Assembly (NCBI GenBank): GCA_963920765.1
Contig: OY987244.1
Coordinates: forward strand, 18,518,358-18,582,357
Length of the DNA stretch: 64,000 nt
Direction of reading: 5' to 3'
Source: Ulota crispa
Taxonomy: Eukaryota > Streptophyta > Bryopsida > Orthotrichales > Orthotrichaceae
Part shown: positions 11,137 to 22,911 of the stretch, piece by piece
Numbering within the stretch: the first letter of the stretch is position 1
Layout: each line of letters opens with the position of its first letter
The notes under the pieces: generated by a model
The model's input: the letters and a program-made list of their open reading frames with translations, nothing else
The model's database searches: none
Told to the model about the DNA's origin: nothing
Made by a program: the position numbers and the translations under genes

Positions 11137-11467
11137 TAAGGTAGGTGACTCATAAATTAACCGCTCACGCTCTAAAACCGCCTACTTGCTCAAATGTAGT
11201 CCATTTGTACATGTTATTTTCATAAATATCAACAATGTACAAGCAATGTACATTTGAGGAGGTGCGCGGTTAGCCCTATGCCACTACAACTTCAAAATTT
11301 TGTAACTAATTCCACAAAACTCCAAAAAGTATGAAACAACTTGGTTTAGATGCCAATTCCTCTTGTCTTTCAAGTAGAATTTACTGAAAAATATTTCAAT
11401 AAGTTTTACCTCCCTAAAATTCAGTTTTAGCCCTTAGATGGTCGATACATGAGCCTCGGCTACCAAG
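11137..11467. mobile_element. MITE family C, copy 1
   Basis: It matches 49377-49694 along its length. Both carry CTAATTCCACA, GATGCCAATTCC, TCTTGTCTTTCAAG, TTTACTGAAAAATATTT and CTTAGATGGTCG. Ends are TAAGGTAGG at the left and a decayed inverse at the right (GGCTACC). No target duplication could be fixed. Confidence 0.65.
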
Positions 11468-11479
11468 GATTTTTTTTTC

Positions 11480-11694
11480 ATTTTTTAAGAAGTATCAAAG
11501 TGATGATTTAAAATGTTATAATGGTGCTCCAAATTTCAATATTCATCCACATATTGGATAGAGATATCACATTAGCACATATTACATGTTTATAACTTGG
11601 TTTTGAAGAATTTTTGGCAATTTCATCCAAGTTTTTTACATTGTTTTTTTTGGGTGCAATTGAGCACCAAATCGCAAAAAAAAAAAAAAAAAAA
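11480..11694 (-). repeat. Third copy of the 965-1527 repeat, inverted
   Basis: It is the reverse-complement relative of the tandem repeats at 965-1527, recognisable by GGTGCTCCAAATTTC, CCACATATTGGATAGA and TTTGGCAATTTCATCCAAG. It ends in an A run at about 11676-11694. Confidence 0.65.
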
Positions 11695-12705
11695 CACTGC
11701 CTCCTACCTTCCCAAGATGTTCTTCAGATGCACTTGAAATATCCGACTCGGTACTCGGCAGAGTACCATCCAAATACATCTATTGATACCCTTGGATTAC
11801 TCGCCATACATACGTGCCGGATACCAAGCCCAGCCGTCTCGCCGGCTTAAAGTTATCGTGTGCACTCCGCTGGTCTGTTTCCGCGCATTCAATGCTGCAT
11901 GGCATAGAATTTTGTGTTTGGAATTCGGGAGTTAATGCAATTTGGAATACGGTAGCGACAGCAATTTGCTACCGCTGAAACAGATTTGAAACTCCATAAT
12001 TACTCTAGAAACCAAGCTTTTCTGTACCTTTCAAAGATCTGGCATTCGTTGGATCGCTCCACATTTACTACAGAATCAGTCTCTCTTTTAATCTGCTTAA
12101 GCATCTTTTCATTAGTGGAGCAGTAACAATTCCGAAGCTGCTTGGCTACCACATCGCTGTTGGTACATACGCTTACACAAAAAAATTGTGAGTTCTGTTC
12201 TGGTTTTGCAATTAATTTCTTCACTTTCTTGAAATGTCAACATCGGCAATGGAAAATTGGCGTTGTGATTTCTTTGTCGGAGAAGAATCGAGAAGGTTAG
12301 GGGAATTTATTTATGATTTGATGTGGTCGGCCAATTGCCCTAGAAAACCACGATAGATTCTGGAGTTTCATTCATTCATTTGAATTTTGCATCCGATTTG
12401 TTCCTTTCATTCGTTGCGAGAAAGTGTAAGCTCACTTTCCTCACTATCACAGAAAGAATTTGGTTGAAATTTTGCAGTGTCGGTCGGAGAAGATAAGAAA
12501 ATGGAAGATGCAGGGGTTATTTTAGGGTTTCCAACACGGGAAGCCATTCATTGCTGAGGTGATTCAATTCGCGAGAAGTTGACGTGCAGAGCCGGAGGAC
12601 GATATATACTAGTCTCCGGAGGAGGAAAAGCTTCCTTTTTTTGTAAGTTTGCGCTCAACAACCGTCGTTTTTGCAATGGATCGTATCTAAGTTAGGGCAT
12701 CGGTA
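11695..12705. other. Upstream region of the AARE gene
   Basis: There is no long open frame and no recognised element. The last few hundred bases should hold the promoter and leader of the gene at 12706; the transcription start cannot be fixed from sequence. Confidence 0.4.
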
Positions 12706-15225
12706 ATGGCGATAGCTAGTCTAGTGGCCGGCCATGCGTCAAGGTTGCTTCTCACTACGAATTATAAGATCGGATGCAGATGGCGTGAAGGGAGGGGTTG
12801 GAGTGAGGTACCGAAGCTGAGGTGGTGGTCATTACCGGGGGAGAGTGTGTTTACATTGAAGAAGAGAAGGAGTTACTGCAACGCCATGGATCAAGTAGCG
12901 TCAGGGAAGACGCTGTCACCCGTTGCTGGTGAGAAGACGGACCCTAATACAGAGGTAGAGTCTGAATTGTTGCAGGCGTTTTATGCAATTCCGAGTATAG
13001 ACAAAGCATGGACGATTCCGTCCAGGAAAGGGGAAGGAGGATTTGATGTGGTAGTGGCCATGAGCCAGGTGAACCTTTCTGCGAATGCAAAACGGACTTT
13101 TCTGTCCACGGTCTACATTCCGGAGATGGCCACCGGTCCTGTCACCGATTACCACTGGTCACCGTTTCCCTTTGAGATCAGCGGGGCCAGCTTGATTGTT
13201 CCTTCGCCATCCGGGGCCAAAGTGCTGATCATCCGTAACCCTAAAGATGCAACATCGCCTACGAAGCTTGAGATTTGGGGACCTGGACAGCTTCTTCGAG
13301 AGATTTTTGTCGCATCGAGTGTGCATGGCTCTATCTATGGAGATGGATGGTTTGAAGGTGTTTCGTGGAGCCAGAACGAAGAGTTTGTTGCGTATGTGGC
13401 CGAGGAGCCTGCTGTTTCACGACCTATTTTTGGGCAGAACGCGTCAACGTCGGGTCAGAACAGCAGTGCCGCTTTGGAGGCTGGGAATTGGAAAGGCCAG
13501 GGGGATTGGGTGGAAGATTGGGGGGAGTCTTATTCAGGAAAACGGAAACCGGTCATTTTTGTTGCGAACGTCAGCACCGGAGCTGTGCAGGCTGTCGAAG
13601 GAATTGCCGGTGATGTTAGTGCTGGACAAGTGGTTTGGGCTCCTCCTCCAGCAGGCGATTCTCCACAGTCACTAGTGTTTGTGGGCTGGTCCTCTTATGC
13701 TGACAACTTTAGTACGCCACGAAAGTTGGGTATGAAATACTGCTTTAACAGGCCTTGTCATCTTTACCATGTTGAAGCTACAGTTCCTGGGAAGGAGCCT
13801 TCGAATGCAGCGCCTGTAGCTATCCGGTTGACAGAAGGCGTGAGTAGTGCATTTTCTCCAAGATTCAGCCCGAATGGGAAGATGCTGGTGTTCTTATCTG
13901 CTCAAGCAGCTGTCAACAGTGGAGCGCACAACGCCACGAACTCGCTTCATTGTATCAGTTGGCCAGCAGACGGAATCATCAGCGGTCATAAGCAGATCAA
14001 AGACGTGGTCAAAGTGGTGCAGCATGCGGATGAAGGCTCCTTTCCGGGTCTGTATTGTTCCAATCTCATTGCGAATCCTTGGTTGAAGGACAGTACTACG
14101 TTGTTGCTGTCCTCATCATGGCGGAGTCAGCAGGTCATTCTCGCTATCGACATTGAAAGTGGAAACGTAACTACAGTTAGCTCTTTCGACTCCTCTGCTT
14201 CGTGGAATCTTTTAGGAATGCAAAACAGCTGCGTGGTTGCAGTTGTGAGCTCCCCTACCGAGCCTCAAAGTTTGATGCTAGGTCATTGTGGCAAAGAATG
14301 GAGCTGGTCGACGATCAATGTCCCCTCTCTCAGATTTGCTGCGAAGGTGGAATCAGCAATGCAAGCTATGAAGTACGAAGTGCTGCAAGTTCCTGCGCCC
14401 TTGTCGGATCCTCTGAAATCTTTATCTGAAGGCTCGGGGCAACCATTTGAGGCCATCTTTGTTTCGCCAACGGGGTCTATCAACCCTCCAACAGACGAGG
14501 CGAGGATAGAGAGCATTCCTCCACTGGTGGTCGTACTGCACGGAGGTCCGCATGCTGTGAGTCAGACTAGCTTCTCCAGAAATGCAGCTTTCCTCTCTTC
14601 CTTGGGATTCAGTCTCCTCCATGTCAACTACAGGGGTTCACTAGGATTCGGCGAGGAAGCTCTGCAATCTGTACTTGGTAATGTAGGTCGGCAGGATGTT
14701 CAGGATGTGCTTGCGGCGTTGGATCTAGTTATTGGGAATGGAATGGCAGACCCTGCTCGAGTTGCTGTGCTTGGTGGCTCTCATGGTGGCTTTCTGGCGA
14801 CTCATCTTATTGGCCAGGCTCCTGAACGATTTACGACAGCTATTGCAAGAAACCCCGTGTGCAATGTATCTTCTATGGTGGGAATCACTGATATTCCAGA
14901 TTGGTGCTACGTGGAAGCTTTTGGAAAAGAGGGACTTCTCAACTACTCAGAAGCACCTTCTGTGCGGGACCTCACAGCGCTCTACCAGTGCTCTCCCATT
15001 GCCCACCTTTCCAAGGTTAAGGTACCAACTTTATTTCTGCTTGGAGCACAAGACAGAAGAGTGCCGGTCTCCAATGGTTTTCAGTACGTGCAAGCCTTAC
15101 GTGCACGAGGGCAAGAAGTCAAAGTCATTCTGTTCCCAGAAGACATTCACGCTATTGACAGACCCCAATCGGATTTTGAAAGCTTTTTAAACATTGGAGT
15201 TTGGTTGAAGAGGTTCATCCAATAA
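12706..15225 (+). CDS. AARE: Acylamino-acid-releasing enzyme (acyl-peptide hydrolase)
   Basis: One uninterrupted frame of 839 codons encodes a plant prolyl-oligopeptidase-family (S9C) acyl-peptide hydrolase, which removes N-acylated residues from peptides and helps clear damaged protein. Residues ~90-560 form the beta-propeller part (VSWSQNEEFVAYVAEEP, FSPRFSPNGKMLVFLS). Residues ~590-839 are the alpha/beta hydrolase with HGGPH at 612-616, nucleophile Ser692 in GGSHGGF, Asp783 in LGAQDRR and His815 in EDIHAID, so the triad is complete. The first 60 residues before Met61 are rich in Arg and poor in acidic residues and resemble an organelle-targeting extension. Met61 (GCCATGGAT) is in good context and would give a ~779-aa cytosolic form. 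Plant homologues are usually split by many introns; this copy has none, with no disabling change. Confidence 0.95.
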   Translation: MAIASLVAGHASRLLLTTNYKIGCRWREGRGWSEVPKLRWWSLPGESVFTLKKRRSYCNAMDQVASGKTLSPVAGEKTDPNTEVESELLQAFYAIPSIDKAWTIPSRKGEGGFDVVVAMSQVNLSANAKRTFLSTVYIPEMATGPVTDYHWSPFPFEISGASLIVPSPSGAKVLIIRNPKDATSPTKLEIWGPGQLLREIFVASSVHGSIYGDGWFEGVSWSQNEEFVAYVAEEPAVSRPIFGQNASTSGQNSSAALEAGNWKGQGDWVEDWGESYSGKRKPVIFVANVSTGAVQAVEGIAGDVSAGQVVWAPPPAGDSPQSLVFVGWSSYADNFSTPRKLGMKYCFNRPCHLYHVEATVPGKEPSNAAPVAIRLTEGVSSAFSPRFSPNGKMLVFLSAQAAVNSGAHNATNSLHCISWPADGIISGHKQIKDVVKVVQHADEGSFPGLYCSNLIANPWLKDSTTLLLSSSWRSQQVILAIDIESGNVTTVSSFDSSASWNLLGMQNSCVVAVVSSPTEPQSLMLGHCGKEWSWSTINVPSLRFAAKVESAMQAMKYEVLQVPAPLSDPLKSLSEGSGQPFEAIFVSPTGSINPPTDEARIESIPPLVVVLHGGPHAVSQTSFSRNAAFLSSLGFSLLHVNYRGSLGFGEEALQSVLGNVGRQDVQDVLAALDLVIGNGMADPARVAVLGGSHGGFLATHLIGQAPERFTTAIARNPVCNVSSMVGITDIPDWCYVEAFGKEGLLNYSEAPSVRDLTALYQCSPIAHLSKVKVPTLFLLGAQDRRVPVSNGFQYVQALRARGQEVKVILFPEDIHAIDRPQSDFESFLNIGVWLKRFIQ

Positions 15226-16052
15226 TTCATGGCGGCTGATTTTATATCTGGAGAATATGGCTTCCAAAGAAACTTGACAAGAAGTAGCAGCCAACAGGCA
15301 AGTTTCACGTGCTTCATTTACTTGCCTACTCGAGCCTTCAAGCTTTCCTGGAATTCATTTAACTTTTTCTTGTCGATCTAACCTAACGTGTCCAAGGCAG
15401 ATGTCTAACGTCAACGGTTTATGATGATCTCAGAACTGTTCTCTCTATTTGATTTTTCATATGTAATGGTGAAGATTTTCATCACCCCCAGTCATTCTGG
15501 TGTGTTCATCTTTAGACATGAGAATAGGAGGGGTCCTGTACGAAACTAGGGATTTGTGTCAAGTTTCTTTCCTACGCAGCAATTCGTGTACTTTTGTAAG
15601 ATTTGTAATTCAACAGGTTGGTTTAAGCTGCTTTAAAATGTAAAGATAACCTATTGGCGTTCTTTCTGTAGCTCATGTTTAGCATATTTGTCCCTAAACC
15701 TGATTTTCTTGCTCCTTGCATGTTTTGGATTCTGCTATTTAGAAAGTATCTGTTCAGAACGTTTCTGATTTTGCATTGGGATTTGGCTGCGGAACTGGTG
15801 GTCGGAATGGGGGCCGTTGCGTTGTATCAATGACCTGCAGGATTAAGCAAAAATTTATTTCAGTTCCTTTTCCAGTTTGTGATGTTTCCTGCACCGACTC
15901 GTTTCAATGTATCGCTGTGAACCAGAAATCTGGATTCTGGATCAAGCCTCAAAAAAATGCAAATCGACAATGAAACATTATGGGAAATACGAGGTCATGT
16001 CTCCAAAGCCCCTTACTTGGCTTTGAAAGGTTGGATCATGATTTTGGCAAAG
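15226..16052. other. AARE downstream region
   Basis: It includes the probable 3' untranslated region of AARE. A 65-codon frame at 15776 has no recognisable homology and is not called. Confidence 0.4.
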
Positions 16053-16060
16053 GTAAAAAA

Positions 16061-16458
16061 GGGAATTAGTACAGCGACACCCTAAATTGCTAACAGGACA
16101 CCCCTTTGAGCATCACATTTTCATGCTAATTTTGCTGATTTTTTTATTTAGATTAAAAAAAAAGTTTCAACTTTATCATTTTAAGGCTATACTAAAAAAA
16201 TAGGTGTGCTTAAATTTCAAACTAAAAATATAGGACTTTTGAGTTACTTGAAACAAAAATACATCAAAAAATAGTATTGGTTCAATAATATTTCAATTCT
16301 TTTTTGTATTTTTCATATTTTCTTTCAAGGAGGTGATAATGTTGTGATTGAATGAATGATGAACCACTTAAAAAATCAAAAATAGCACTAAATTATGAAA
16401 TTTGAAGCTCAAAGGGGGTGTCTCGTTAGCAATTTAGGGTGTTGCTTTAGTAATTCCC
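16061..16458. mobile_element. hAT-like MITE, family A copy 2
   Basis: The ends are GGGAATTAGTACAGCGACACC and, at the right, GCTTTAGTAATTCCC. The flanks GTAAAAAA at 16053-16060 and 16459-16466 are identical 8-mers. The interior matches copy 1 at 7283-7668 (GAATGAATGATGAACCACTT, ACTAAAAATATAGGA, GGTGTGCTTAAATTT). Confidence 0.85.
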
Positions 16459-16501
16459 GTAAAAAAAATGTAAAAGCTTGCTTTGATTAAAGCAAAGTTA
16501 A

Positions 16502-16811
16502 GGTAGGAGCACCCATAAACGTCAAACTAAGGGTTTTGAACATGATGACTATTAGTAAACATCTAGCAAATTATAAGATCCTATTGGGAACAAAAAAAAA
16601 AAGTTTACACTTTCAAATTTATTATTTGGATATTGTGAGAATAAGTTATTAGTTTTTAAAGAGCAAAATGCCATTGCACCCGTAACCACTATTAAGAATT
16701 CATGTTCACATATTGTACATTCTTGTCATTACATCTATTCACTTCCATAGATTTTCCAAGATTGCAGAAGTGACGATTATGGGGACATTGACGCTTATGG
16801 GTGCTCCTACC
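16502..16811. mobile_element. MITE family B, copy 2, flanked by TTAA
   Basis: The inverted ends are GGTAGGAGCACCCATAA and TTATGGGTGCTCCTACC. TTAA lies directly outside both ends (16498-16501 and 16812-16815). TTAA is the target of piggyBac-type elements, but because it is palindromic it could also be part of the inverted repeat. Related copies lie at 8287-8597 and 22912-23223. Confidence 0.8.
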
Positions 16812-16815
16812 TTAA

Positions 16816-18570
16816 AGGCATGCCTTTTATGGACATATTGTGCTACAAAAGGAGTCCGTTTGACTCCAGGGTTATTACTTCCGATGTAACTTGAGTGAAA
16901 AGAGGGTTTTTTTGTTTGTCCACATGAAATGCTTCTACCGGTCTAGTGTAAAATCAATAAGAAAGTAGGGTATGAGTATCGAGAACCACAATACACGTTA
17001 CTCCTAACAAGCTTTGAAGAAGCCAAAGTATGGTTGAAATTTCAAGTGCCATGGCAGCTCACTATCTTATCAAATTTGGATTTGTTTTATTTTATAGTGA
17101 GTTAGTTAATTGATTTGAGGGGTAAGAATGTCACAAGTCAAATGTGGGTGATACCAAGTTTTGAGATGTACCTTACAATTATTGTTCTCTCCTCTTGGAG
17201 TCCATTGGTGATTGTCCTCTAAAATATAAAAATACAGATTTTTTTGGTACAAGCGTGATTCGGGTGACATCACTTGAACCTATAATACTTTAAAGATTAA
17301 TCAACTAATGAAGGTTGATGTGGTAATAACTTTCATCACTTTCCACCCGAAATTTAATCATTTTGGAAGTTTGTCAACCTTAAGATTTCCAACTTTGAGT
17401 ATATGTGTTTGAGTTTGTACAATAAAAACATGCATTACATGATAGACAATGTTATGTTGCCTCAAATTTGAAAAGGACCTTGACAAGTGTAAGAATTTTT
17501 TATACACAAAATCAATGACTTTCAAAATATATGGAACTCATGAAGTGAGTGTTGTGAAGTCTTTTTCTATTGGCGATGGTTCAATGCATCATTGTTATAG
17601 TCATGCTTATTTAATGAATTTGTTGTTTAATTAAATTCTGATATATTTTTTGGCAATCATGGTATACTTTTGCAATATTAATCTCCAAGTGCCTAAGTAA
17701 AGAGTATGAGACCTTTGTAGAAGATCAATACCAACAAACATAATTTTCAAGATACATACCATTCAGTGATATCAAACAACAACATGTACGATTTATTAAC
17801 AATCACAAAGATTCATAAATAGTTCATCTCAATTTCTATTAGTAGAAATGTAGCTAATTTTAGCCAATTAGGTTTGTAGGAATTAATCATGCATGTGAAC
17901 ATTTTATTTTGTTTGTATATTCATATACTAGACCAATGTTGGGATATTGAAAGTGGATTGAAGAGCTACAAATTTCTAAGTAACTTTGTACGTTCATCTT
18001 GGGTCTACTAGCTAAGTTCAAGAAGGAAAATGAAGGAATAAATATTTTAAAAATATCTTTTTTTTTTGTAGTTGTATTGTAGTATTGTACACAACATTTC
18101 AAAGCTTGAAGATAGAGCTATGTAAATGCTTTATTTACATGTGTTTATATAAATGGTATTGTACCTTGAAAAGGAGAAGGGCTTTTCAAATGCAAAATAT
18201 ATGAAATTCTATATTAAAAACCCTACAGGGCAGTATAAAAAGTACGTATACAAAAAAACTTACTTTTAAAACTAGAGTCTTTGCACCTTGAAACCAAAAT
18301 GGCCATTTGAACATCATGATTGTTATTATAGTTGAAAAGGTCTTATGCACAAGACCTCCAAATGCTTAGTTTTAACTTAATCCAAAAATGACATTGGGAC
18401 AGAATGTATCCTCGATCAATTTTTGGAGTTAAATAAAACCTTACCAAATTACTATTTTTAGTAGTTTATTTTTTTGAAAAATTCTTTTGGAAGTTTAATT
18501 TTAGCTTCAACAATATGATTTTGTAATGATTGATTATGGTTTTTCTATTCAAGATTTTGTACATGGGTGT
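16816..18570. other. Intergenic DNA, nothing recognised
   Basis: AT-rich with short frames only (maximum about 71 codons), none of which resembles a known protein. Confidence 0.45.
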
Positions 18571-18985
18571 CCATTGCAATTTTGACTTTATGTAGTGTTG
18601 AGGACTCTTGGGAATGAGCCTCAAGTACACTAAATCTTTGAGAAAAAATCACACTAGAAAATCATTTAAAAAAATTGTAGAGTAGATTTTGAGAAATCAT
18701 AAATTGATTGGGGTTAAGCATATTAGGCCCTCTAACCTCATATTTTTTTGGTGAACAACTTTTTAAATTTGACATGTGAAAATAAGATTGAAAGACTTCA
18801 AATCACTTTCACAGTTTTAGCACCCTCATGATCAAACATTATAATTTTTCAATCCATAAGAGATATTATTGTGTTTTCTTTTCTAATATGATCTCTAACA
18901 TGTATAGTTTGATTTTATATGGTTATAATCCAAAAAGAATTGATACAACTTATCAAAATGTTGACTTTGTTCAAATTAGAACAAA
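18571..18985. repeat. Dispersed ~400-bp repeat, copy 2
   Basis: Same-orientation partner of 1-412 (see that entry). The alignment begins at CCATTGCAA and ends around CAAAATGTTG. Confidence 0.7.
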
Positions 18986-19876
18986 TTTGTAGAAGCTCAG
19001 GAATCTCCAGAGTCATTTTGGGGTTAAAGTGTTTATTTTCATACCAATACCATTTAAACAGCTTGTGTGAAAGGTTCTATAAACGTAGTGGTTATTTAAT
19101 ATGTAAAAGGAATCAAGATTTTTTTTACCACCTTGGATGGTGTAGATGTACTTTAAGAGTTTTTTTTCTTTTTTTTTTTTTTTTTTCTTTTTTTGATGTT
19201 GAGGCATGAAGTCCAGTTTTTATTTTAAGTTCAAGCTCTATGGATTTAGAAGAAAAGGAAGTGCATGATTATAAACAATCAATGAGAGACAAACCATTCA
19301 TATGGGAATCATTATTTTTATGCTCAACTTTTAATAATTGCACCACGTCAATATATAAATGGATTTCTAAATGCACTAACCTATATTTACACATGCACAT
19401 GTCAATTTGTTTGATCATATTTGAGCAAGAAATAAAAGACTTTATAAAAAGTAAAATATGCACAAACCGATTTTTTAATTGAAGAATATTAAATATACAT
19501 ACTGCCTACTCAGAATTTTGGTCTATTAAGTAACCAAAAAACTCGAAAATACATTATTTTGGGCATGAACAATCAAATCAAATTTTTTTGTTACAAGAAA
19601 TGTAGAAGGTGAAATCACTCATACCATAGTTACATTTATTTTTTATTTTTTAAAATAAAACATAAAATGTTTATTTATCATTGTTTGGCAATGCTTATAG
19701 ATATAATCATTTTTATTGTTTCTAGTAAACATTCCAAAAATGGTTGTTGTACAAGCCAGTTTTCTTATAAAATTGCCTAGCATATTTACAAATTAAGATT
19801 CATCATAATCAATCAAATCCTAAAAACCTATTTTTAGTGGTTACAAAAAATGGGAAAAATGTCAAAAGATGAGGGT
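18986..19876. other. Intergenic DNA with poly-T tract
   Basis: A T-rich tract with two C interruptions lies at 19160-19194, which would be a poly-A tail on the minus strand. No retroposon body was recognised beside it. No gene was seen. Confidence 0.4.
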
Positions 19877-19885
19877 TTGAAGGAT

Positions 19886-20296
19886 GGGGATTGATATGTC
19901 TACCACACCCTTTTAGCTATTCTACCACTCCCCTTGGGTAAATTTTAGATTTTTATCATCAAAAAGTTGAATTTGAGAATTTGGAATTCAAATTTGGACT
20001 TATAGATCGTGATTTAGTTTAGAATCATAAAAGGGTTCTAATTGAACAACACCCAATGAAAAAATCTTTTTTTTATAAACAAAAGTAAAAGTGATACTTT
20101 TCCCAATGCTAAGCTTTTTCATTGGGTGTTGTTCAATTACAACTTTTTTTTAATGGTTCTAGACAAAATCAAGGTCTTTGAGTCCAAATCTGAATTCCAA
20201 ATTCTCAAATTCGGCTTTTTGAAGATAGAAATCTAAATTTAACCCAAGGGGGGGGGGTAGAATAGCTAAAAGGGTGTGGTAGACATATCAATCCCC
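19886..20296. mobile_element. Foldback MITE, family G copy 1, perfect 9-bp TSD
   Basis: The element is nearly all arm: GGGGATTGATATGTCTACCA at the left pairs with TGGTAGACATATCAATCCCC at the right, and pairing continues inward past CACCCAATGAAAAA. The loop is short. The flanks TTGAAGGAT at 19877-19885 and 20297-20305 are identical, a 9-bp duplication typical of Mutator-like elements. The arm core (ATCAAAAAGTTGAATTTGAG, CAATTGAACAACACC) recurs at 34228-34800 and 62399-63107. Confidence 0.9.
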
Positions 20297-20305
20297 TTGA
20301 AGGAT

Positions 20306-21359
20306 TTGGGGAATCAATAATGAATGCACTTGTTTAATAGTTGACTGTAGTTAACCCCAAGACCACAATTCACGTGGATGAAGAAAAATAAAAATTATTC
20401 AATATGGATACATTTGTCATAGTAAATAGTGATTGAAACTAACAAAATGCCTATCAAGAAGCCAATCAGTTTCACTTCATTTGTTGAAATGAAGACACTG
20501 GTTTTAATATCTTGTATCTAGTAAGCTTGCTGAATTTATGCATGTTCAAATCTAGCAAAGACAATCTTCATATTTAGCCATCTATGAGGTTCCTAAAAAT
20601 TGCACTAATTCAATTAAAATAGGAAACATCTCAAGATTTTGTTTGTAACATCTACTTCTTTATTGTGTTATGAATGGCTTCATTCTACACCTTTTCTTCC
20701 CATTTTCTTTGGATTTGTTTGTTCATGCTCAAAAAAATACACATTTAGATTTCCCATCCTATGCTAAATGGATGTTCTCAATAATATTAGTCTTGACAAT
20801 GTCTCATGCAATTGTAAATTTAGGAGAAGAAAATAATTGGAGCATTTGGAAACCATTTTCCATGTTTGAATGAATTAAAACGCCAAAAACCACCTGAAAC
20901 AATTTCAAAGAGGAATGAAAATATCAAACTTGAGCAAATGTACAAACAACTCAATAAATAAAGGTTTCTTTTGAAATATCAACAACACTTATGGATGGAA
21001 ATAACTTCATCACTTTAGTCATGATTAGTGTTCAAATGGATAAATATAGCAAAAACTTATAACAAAAAAAGGGTTTGCTAAAAAAATTGCAAATACAATA
21101 GTACTAAATTTGAATTTTTGAACACATTTAGCAATGTTTTTGGGCAATTGATCTAATTATGAAAACACATTTTGGATCACTTTTAACAATTGCAACTTGC
21201 ATGACTATGGAAAATGGACAACAAAATCGCTATGTCCCAAACTTGTGAAGCACATTTTCTACCAAACAAGCAAAAATGGTACATAAGATTTTGTCCATGT
21301 AGCAATGGCTCAATTTTTGAGTAAGGTACCTACTCAAACCTCCTCAAGTAACATTGATA
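20306..21359. other. Intergenic DNA, nothing recognised
   Basis: AT-rich, with no gene or element that I can support. Confidence 0.4.
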
Positions 21360-21361
21360 TA

Positions 21362-21712
21362 CAGTGAAACCTCCCATATTGCAAACTCCCTATTCATATA
21401 AGTAATTATAGTTCTTAAATTACATACTCCCTATGTGTATAAAGTGTGGTCCAATAACCACGGATGGAGTTATTTTTGTCTGAGTGGGACTACTTGCAAA
21501 ATACATCTATAATTCCATTGGTGACCCATTTTATGTATCATTTTTAATAAAAGGCAATCAACTTCAAGTAAGTTTTTTAAACAAACCACTTACCAATTGT
21601 GCAACATGCGCATGTTGAAATAAATGACTTATGACACTTGAACCTCTTCGTGTGCATATTACTAAAACACAATACTCCCCTCCCTTCCCATGCGATAAGA
21701 GAGGTTTCACTG
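21362..21712. mobile_element. pogo/Tigger-like MITE with TA duplication
   Basis: The ends are CAGTGAAACCTC and, inverted, GAGGTTTCACTG. TA lies directly outside each (21360-21361 and 21713-21714). CAGT-type ends with a TA duplication are typical of the pogo branch of Tc1/mariner. No transposase is encoded. Confidence 0.75.
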
Positions 21713-21714
21713 TA

Positions 21715-22911
21715 GTCTGATTCTAGAAGCCCTCCTTTGCAGGCCAGCCAAGTCAAGTCCAAGCATGCCACCTGGCGCAGTCACTATGCCAGCCTGGCAT
21801 GGAACATTCACTACCTGGTGAAGCAGGAATTTCTTTTTCCTTTTTTTTGAATTTTTTTGTAATCTATTTTTTGGTCGAGTGATATGCACCCAAGAATACG
21901 TGCAGGGAAGGGAAGGTAAAAACGTACAGAAGTATCATGTGTGCACGTTTTTCCAGAAAGTCAGCTAGTTTTTACGCAACTTTCATCCAAAATTTGGAAT
22001 ACCCGGTGATACTTTGGGGAGGATTTTGTGATTTCCTTCATTCGCCACCCAATTCTCTTAGCATTGTTAGTGTCTATGGGGTAAGATTCTGGTGAATATT
22101 CGCATATACGATGATCTATGCTACACTAGATTTTGCATGTAGGTTGCCTTAACAATTAGGTTGTCATAGAGCAACTCCATCATATTCACGGCAAAAGTGT
22201 TTTGAAGGTCATGGGCTGGGCCACTTGTAGTAGAAGCTCCGCTCTTCAAAAACACTTTTACCAGAATCATGTTAGTGCGGTTTAAAAACCTCCACAATGG
22301 CATGAACATAAGCTTGTACCATCTCTCCACATTATTGGGAATCAACACTGACAAAGAGGTGGAAACTTGAACTCCAAGTCCTCCCGCTAAAGTATACGTT
22401 GTGTGTATCTTTTTGTCTACAGTGGCTATGCTCTTATCCTAAAAGTTACCTTGTGAATCATTGCTTGGCCAATTGGAGGGACATACAACTCTCTAAATAC
22501 TAGGATTTCACATGGTTTACATTGTGGATGTAAGAGCATCTCATATCACCCTCTGATTACCAAAGGGCTTTTCAATTGAAATCTGTTCATTTAAGAAGGG
22601 ATGACCACTTGTATCCCTAACAATACAACTCACTAAGTATACTTTCAACCAATCACAAGTCACTAAAATTCCAAAAGTAATAAGCAAGCTATCATTTACT
22701 AAGACATCTTGCTAATCCCAAGAGAAAATATAACTTATAAAGGGATTGGTGACCCCTACAAATATGAATTATTTGAAAGGAGAAAGGAAAGGTAGAGACT
22801 GATACACAATAGAATTGATTGCTTATCATCCAAAAATTAAGGGAGGAGACATTTGGAGGGTGGCAGGATATACTCTAACTTGTTAGTTTTTCTGTAACCT
22901 AAACGCAACAA
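21715..22911. other. Intergenic DNA, nothing recognised
   Basis: The part 21720-21820 is less AT-rich, with no identifiable product. The rest has no gene. Confidence 0.4.

Noticed and set aside
13247..15190. Frames of 66-152 codons inside AARE
   Set aside because: Shadows of the 839-codon frame, which has a complete alpha/beta hydrolase signature.
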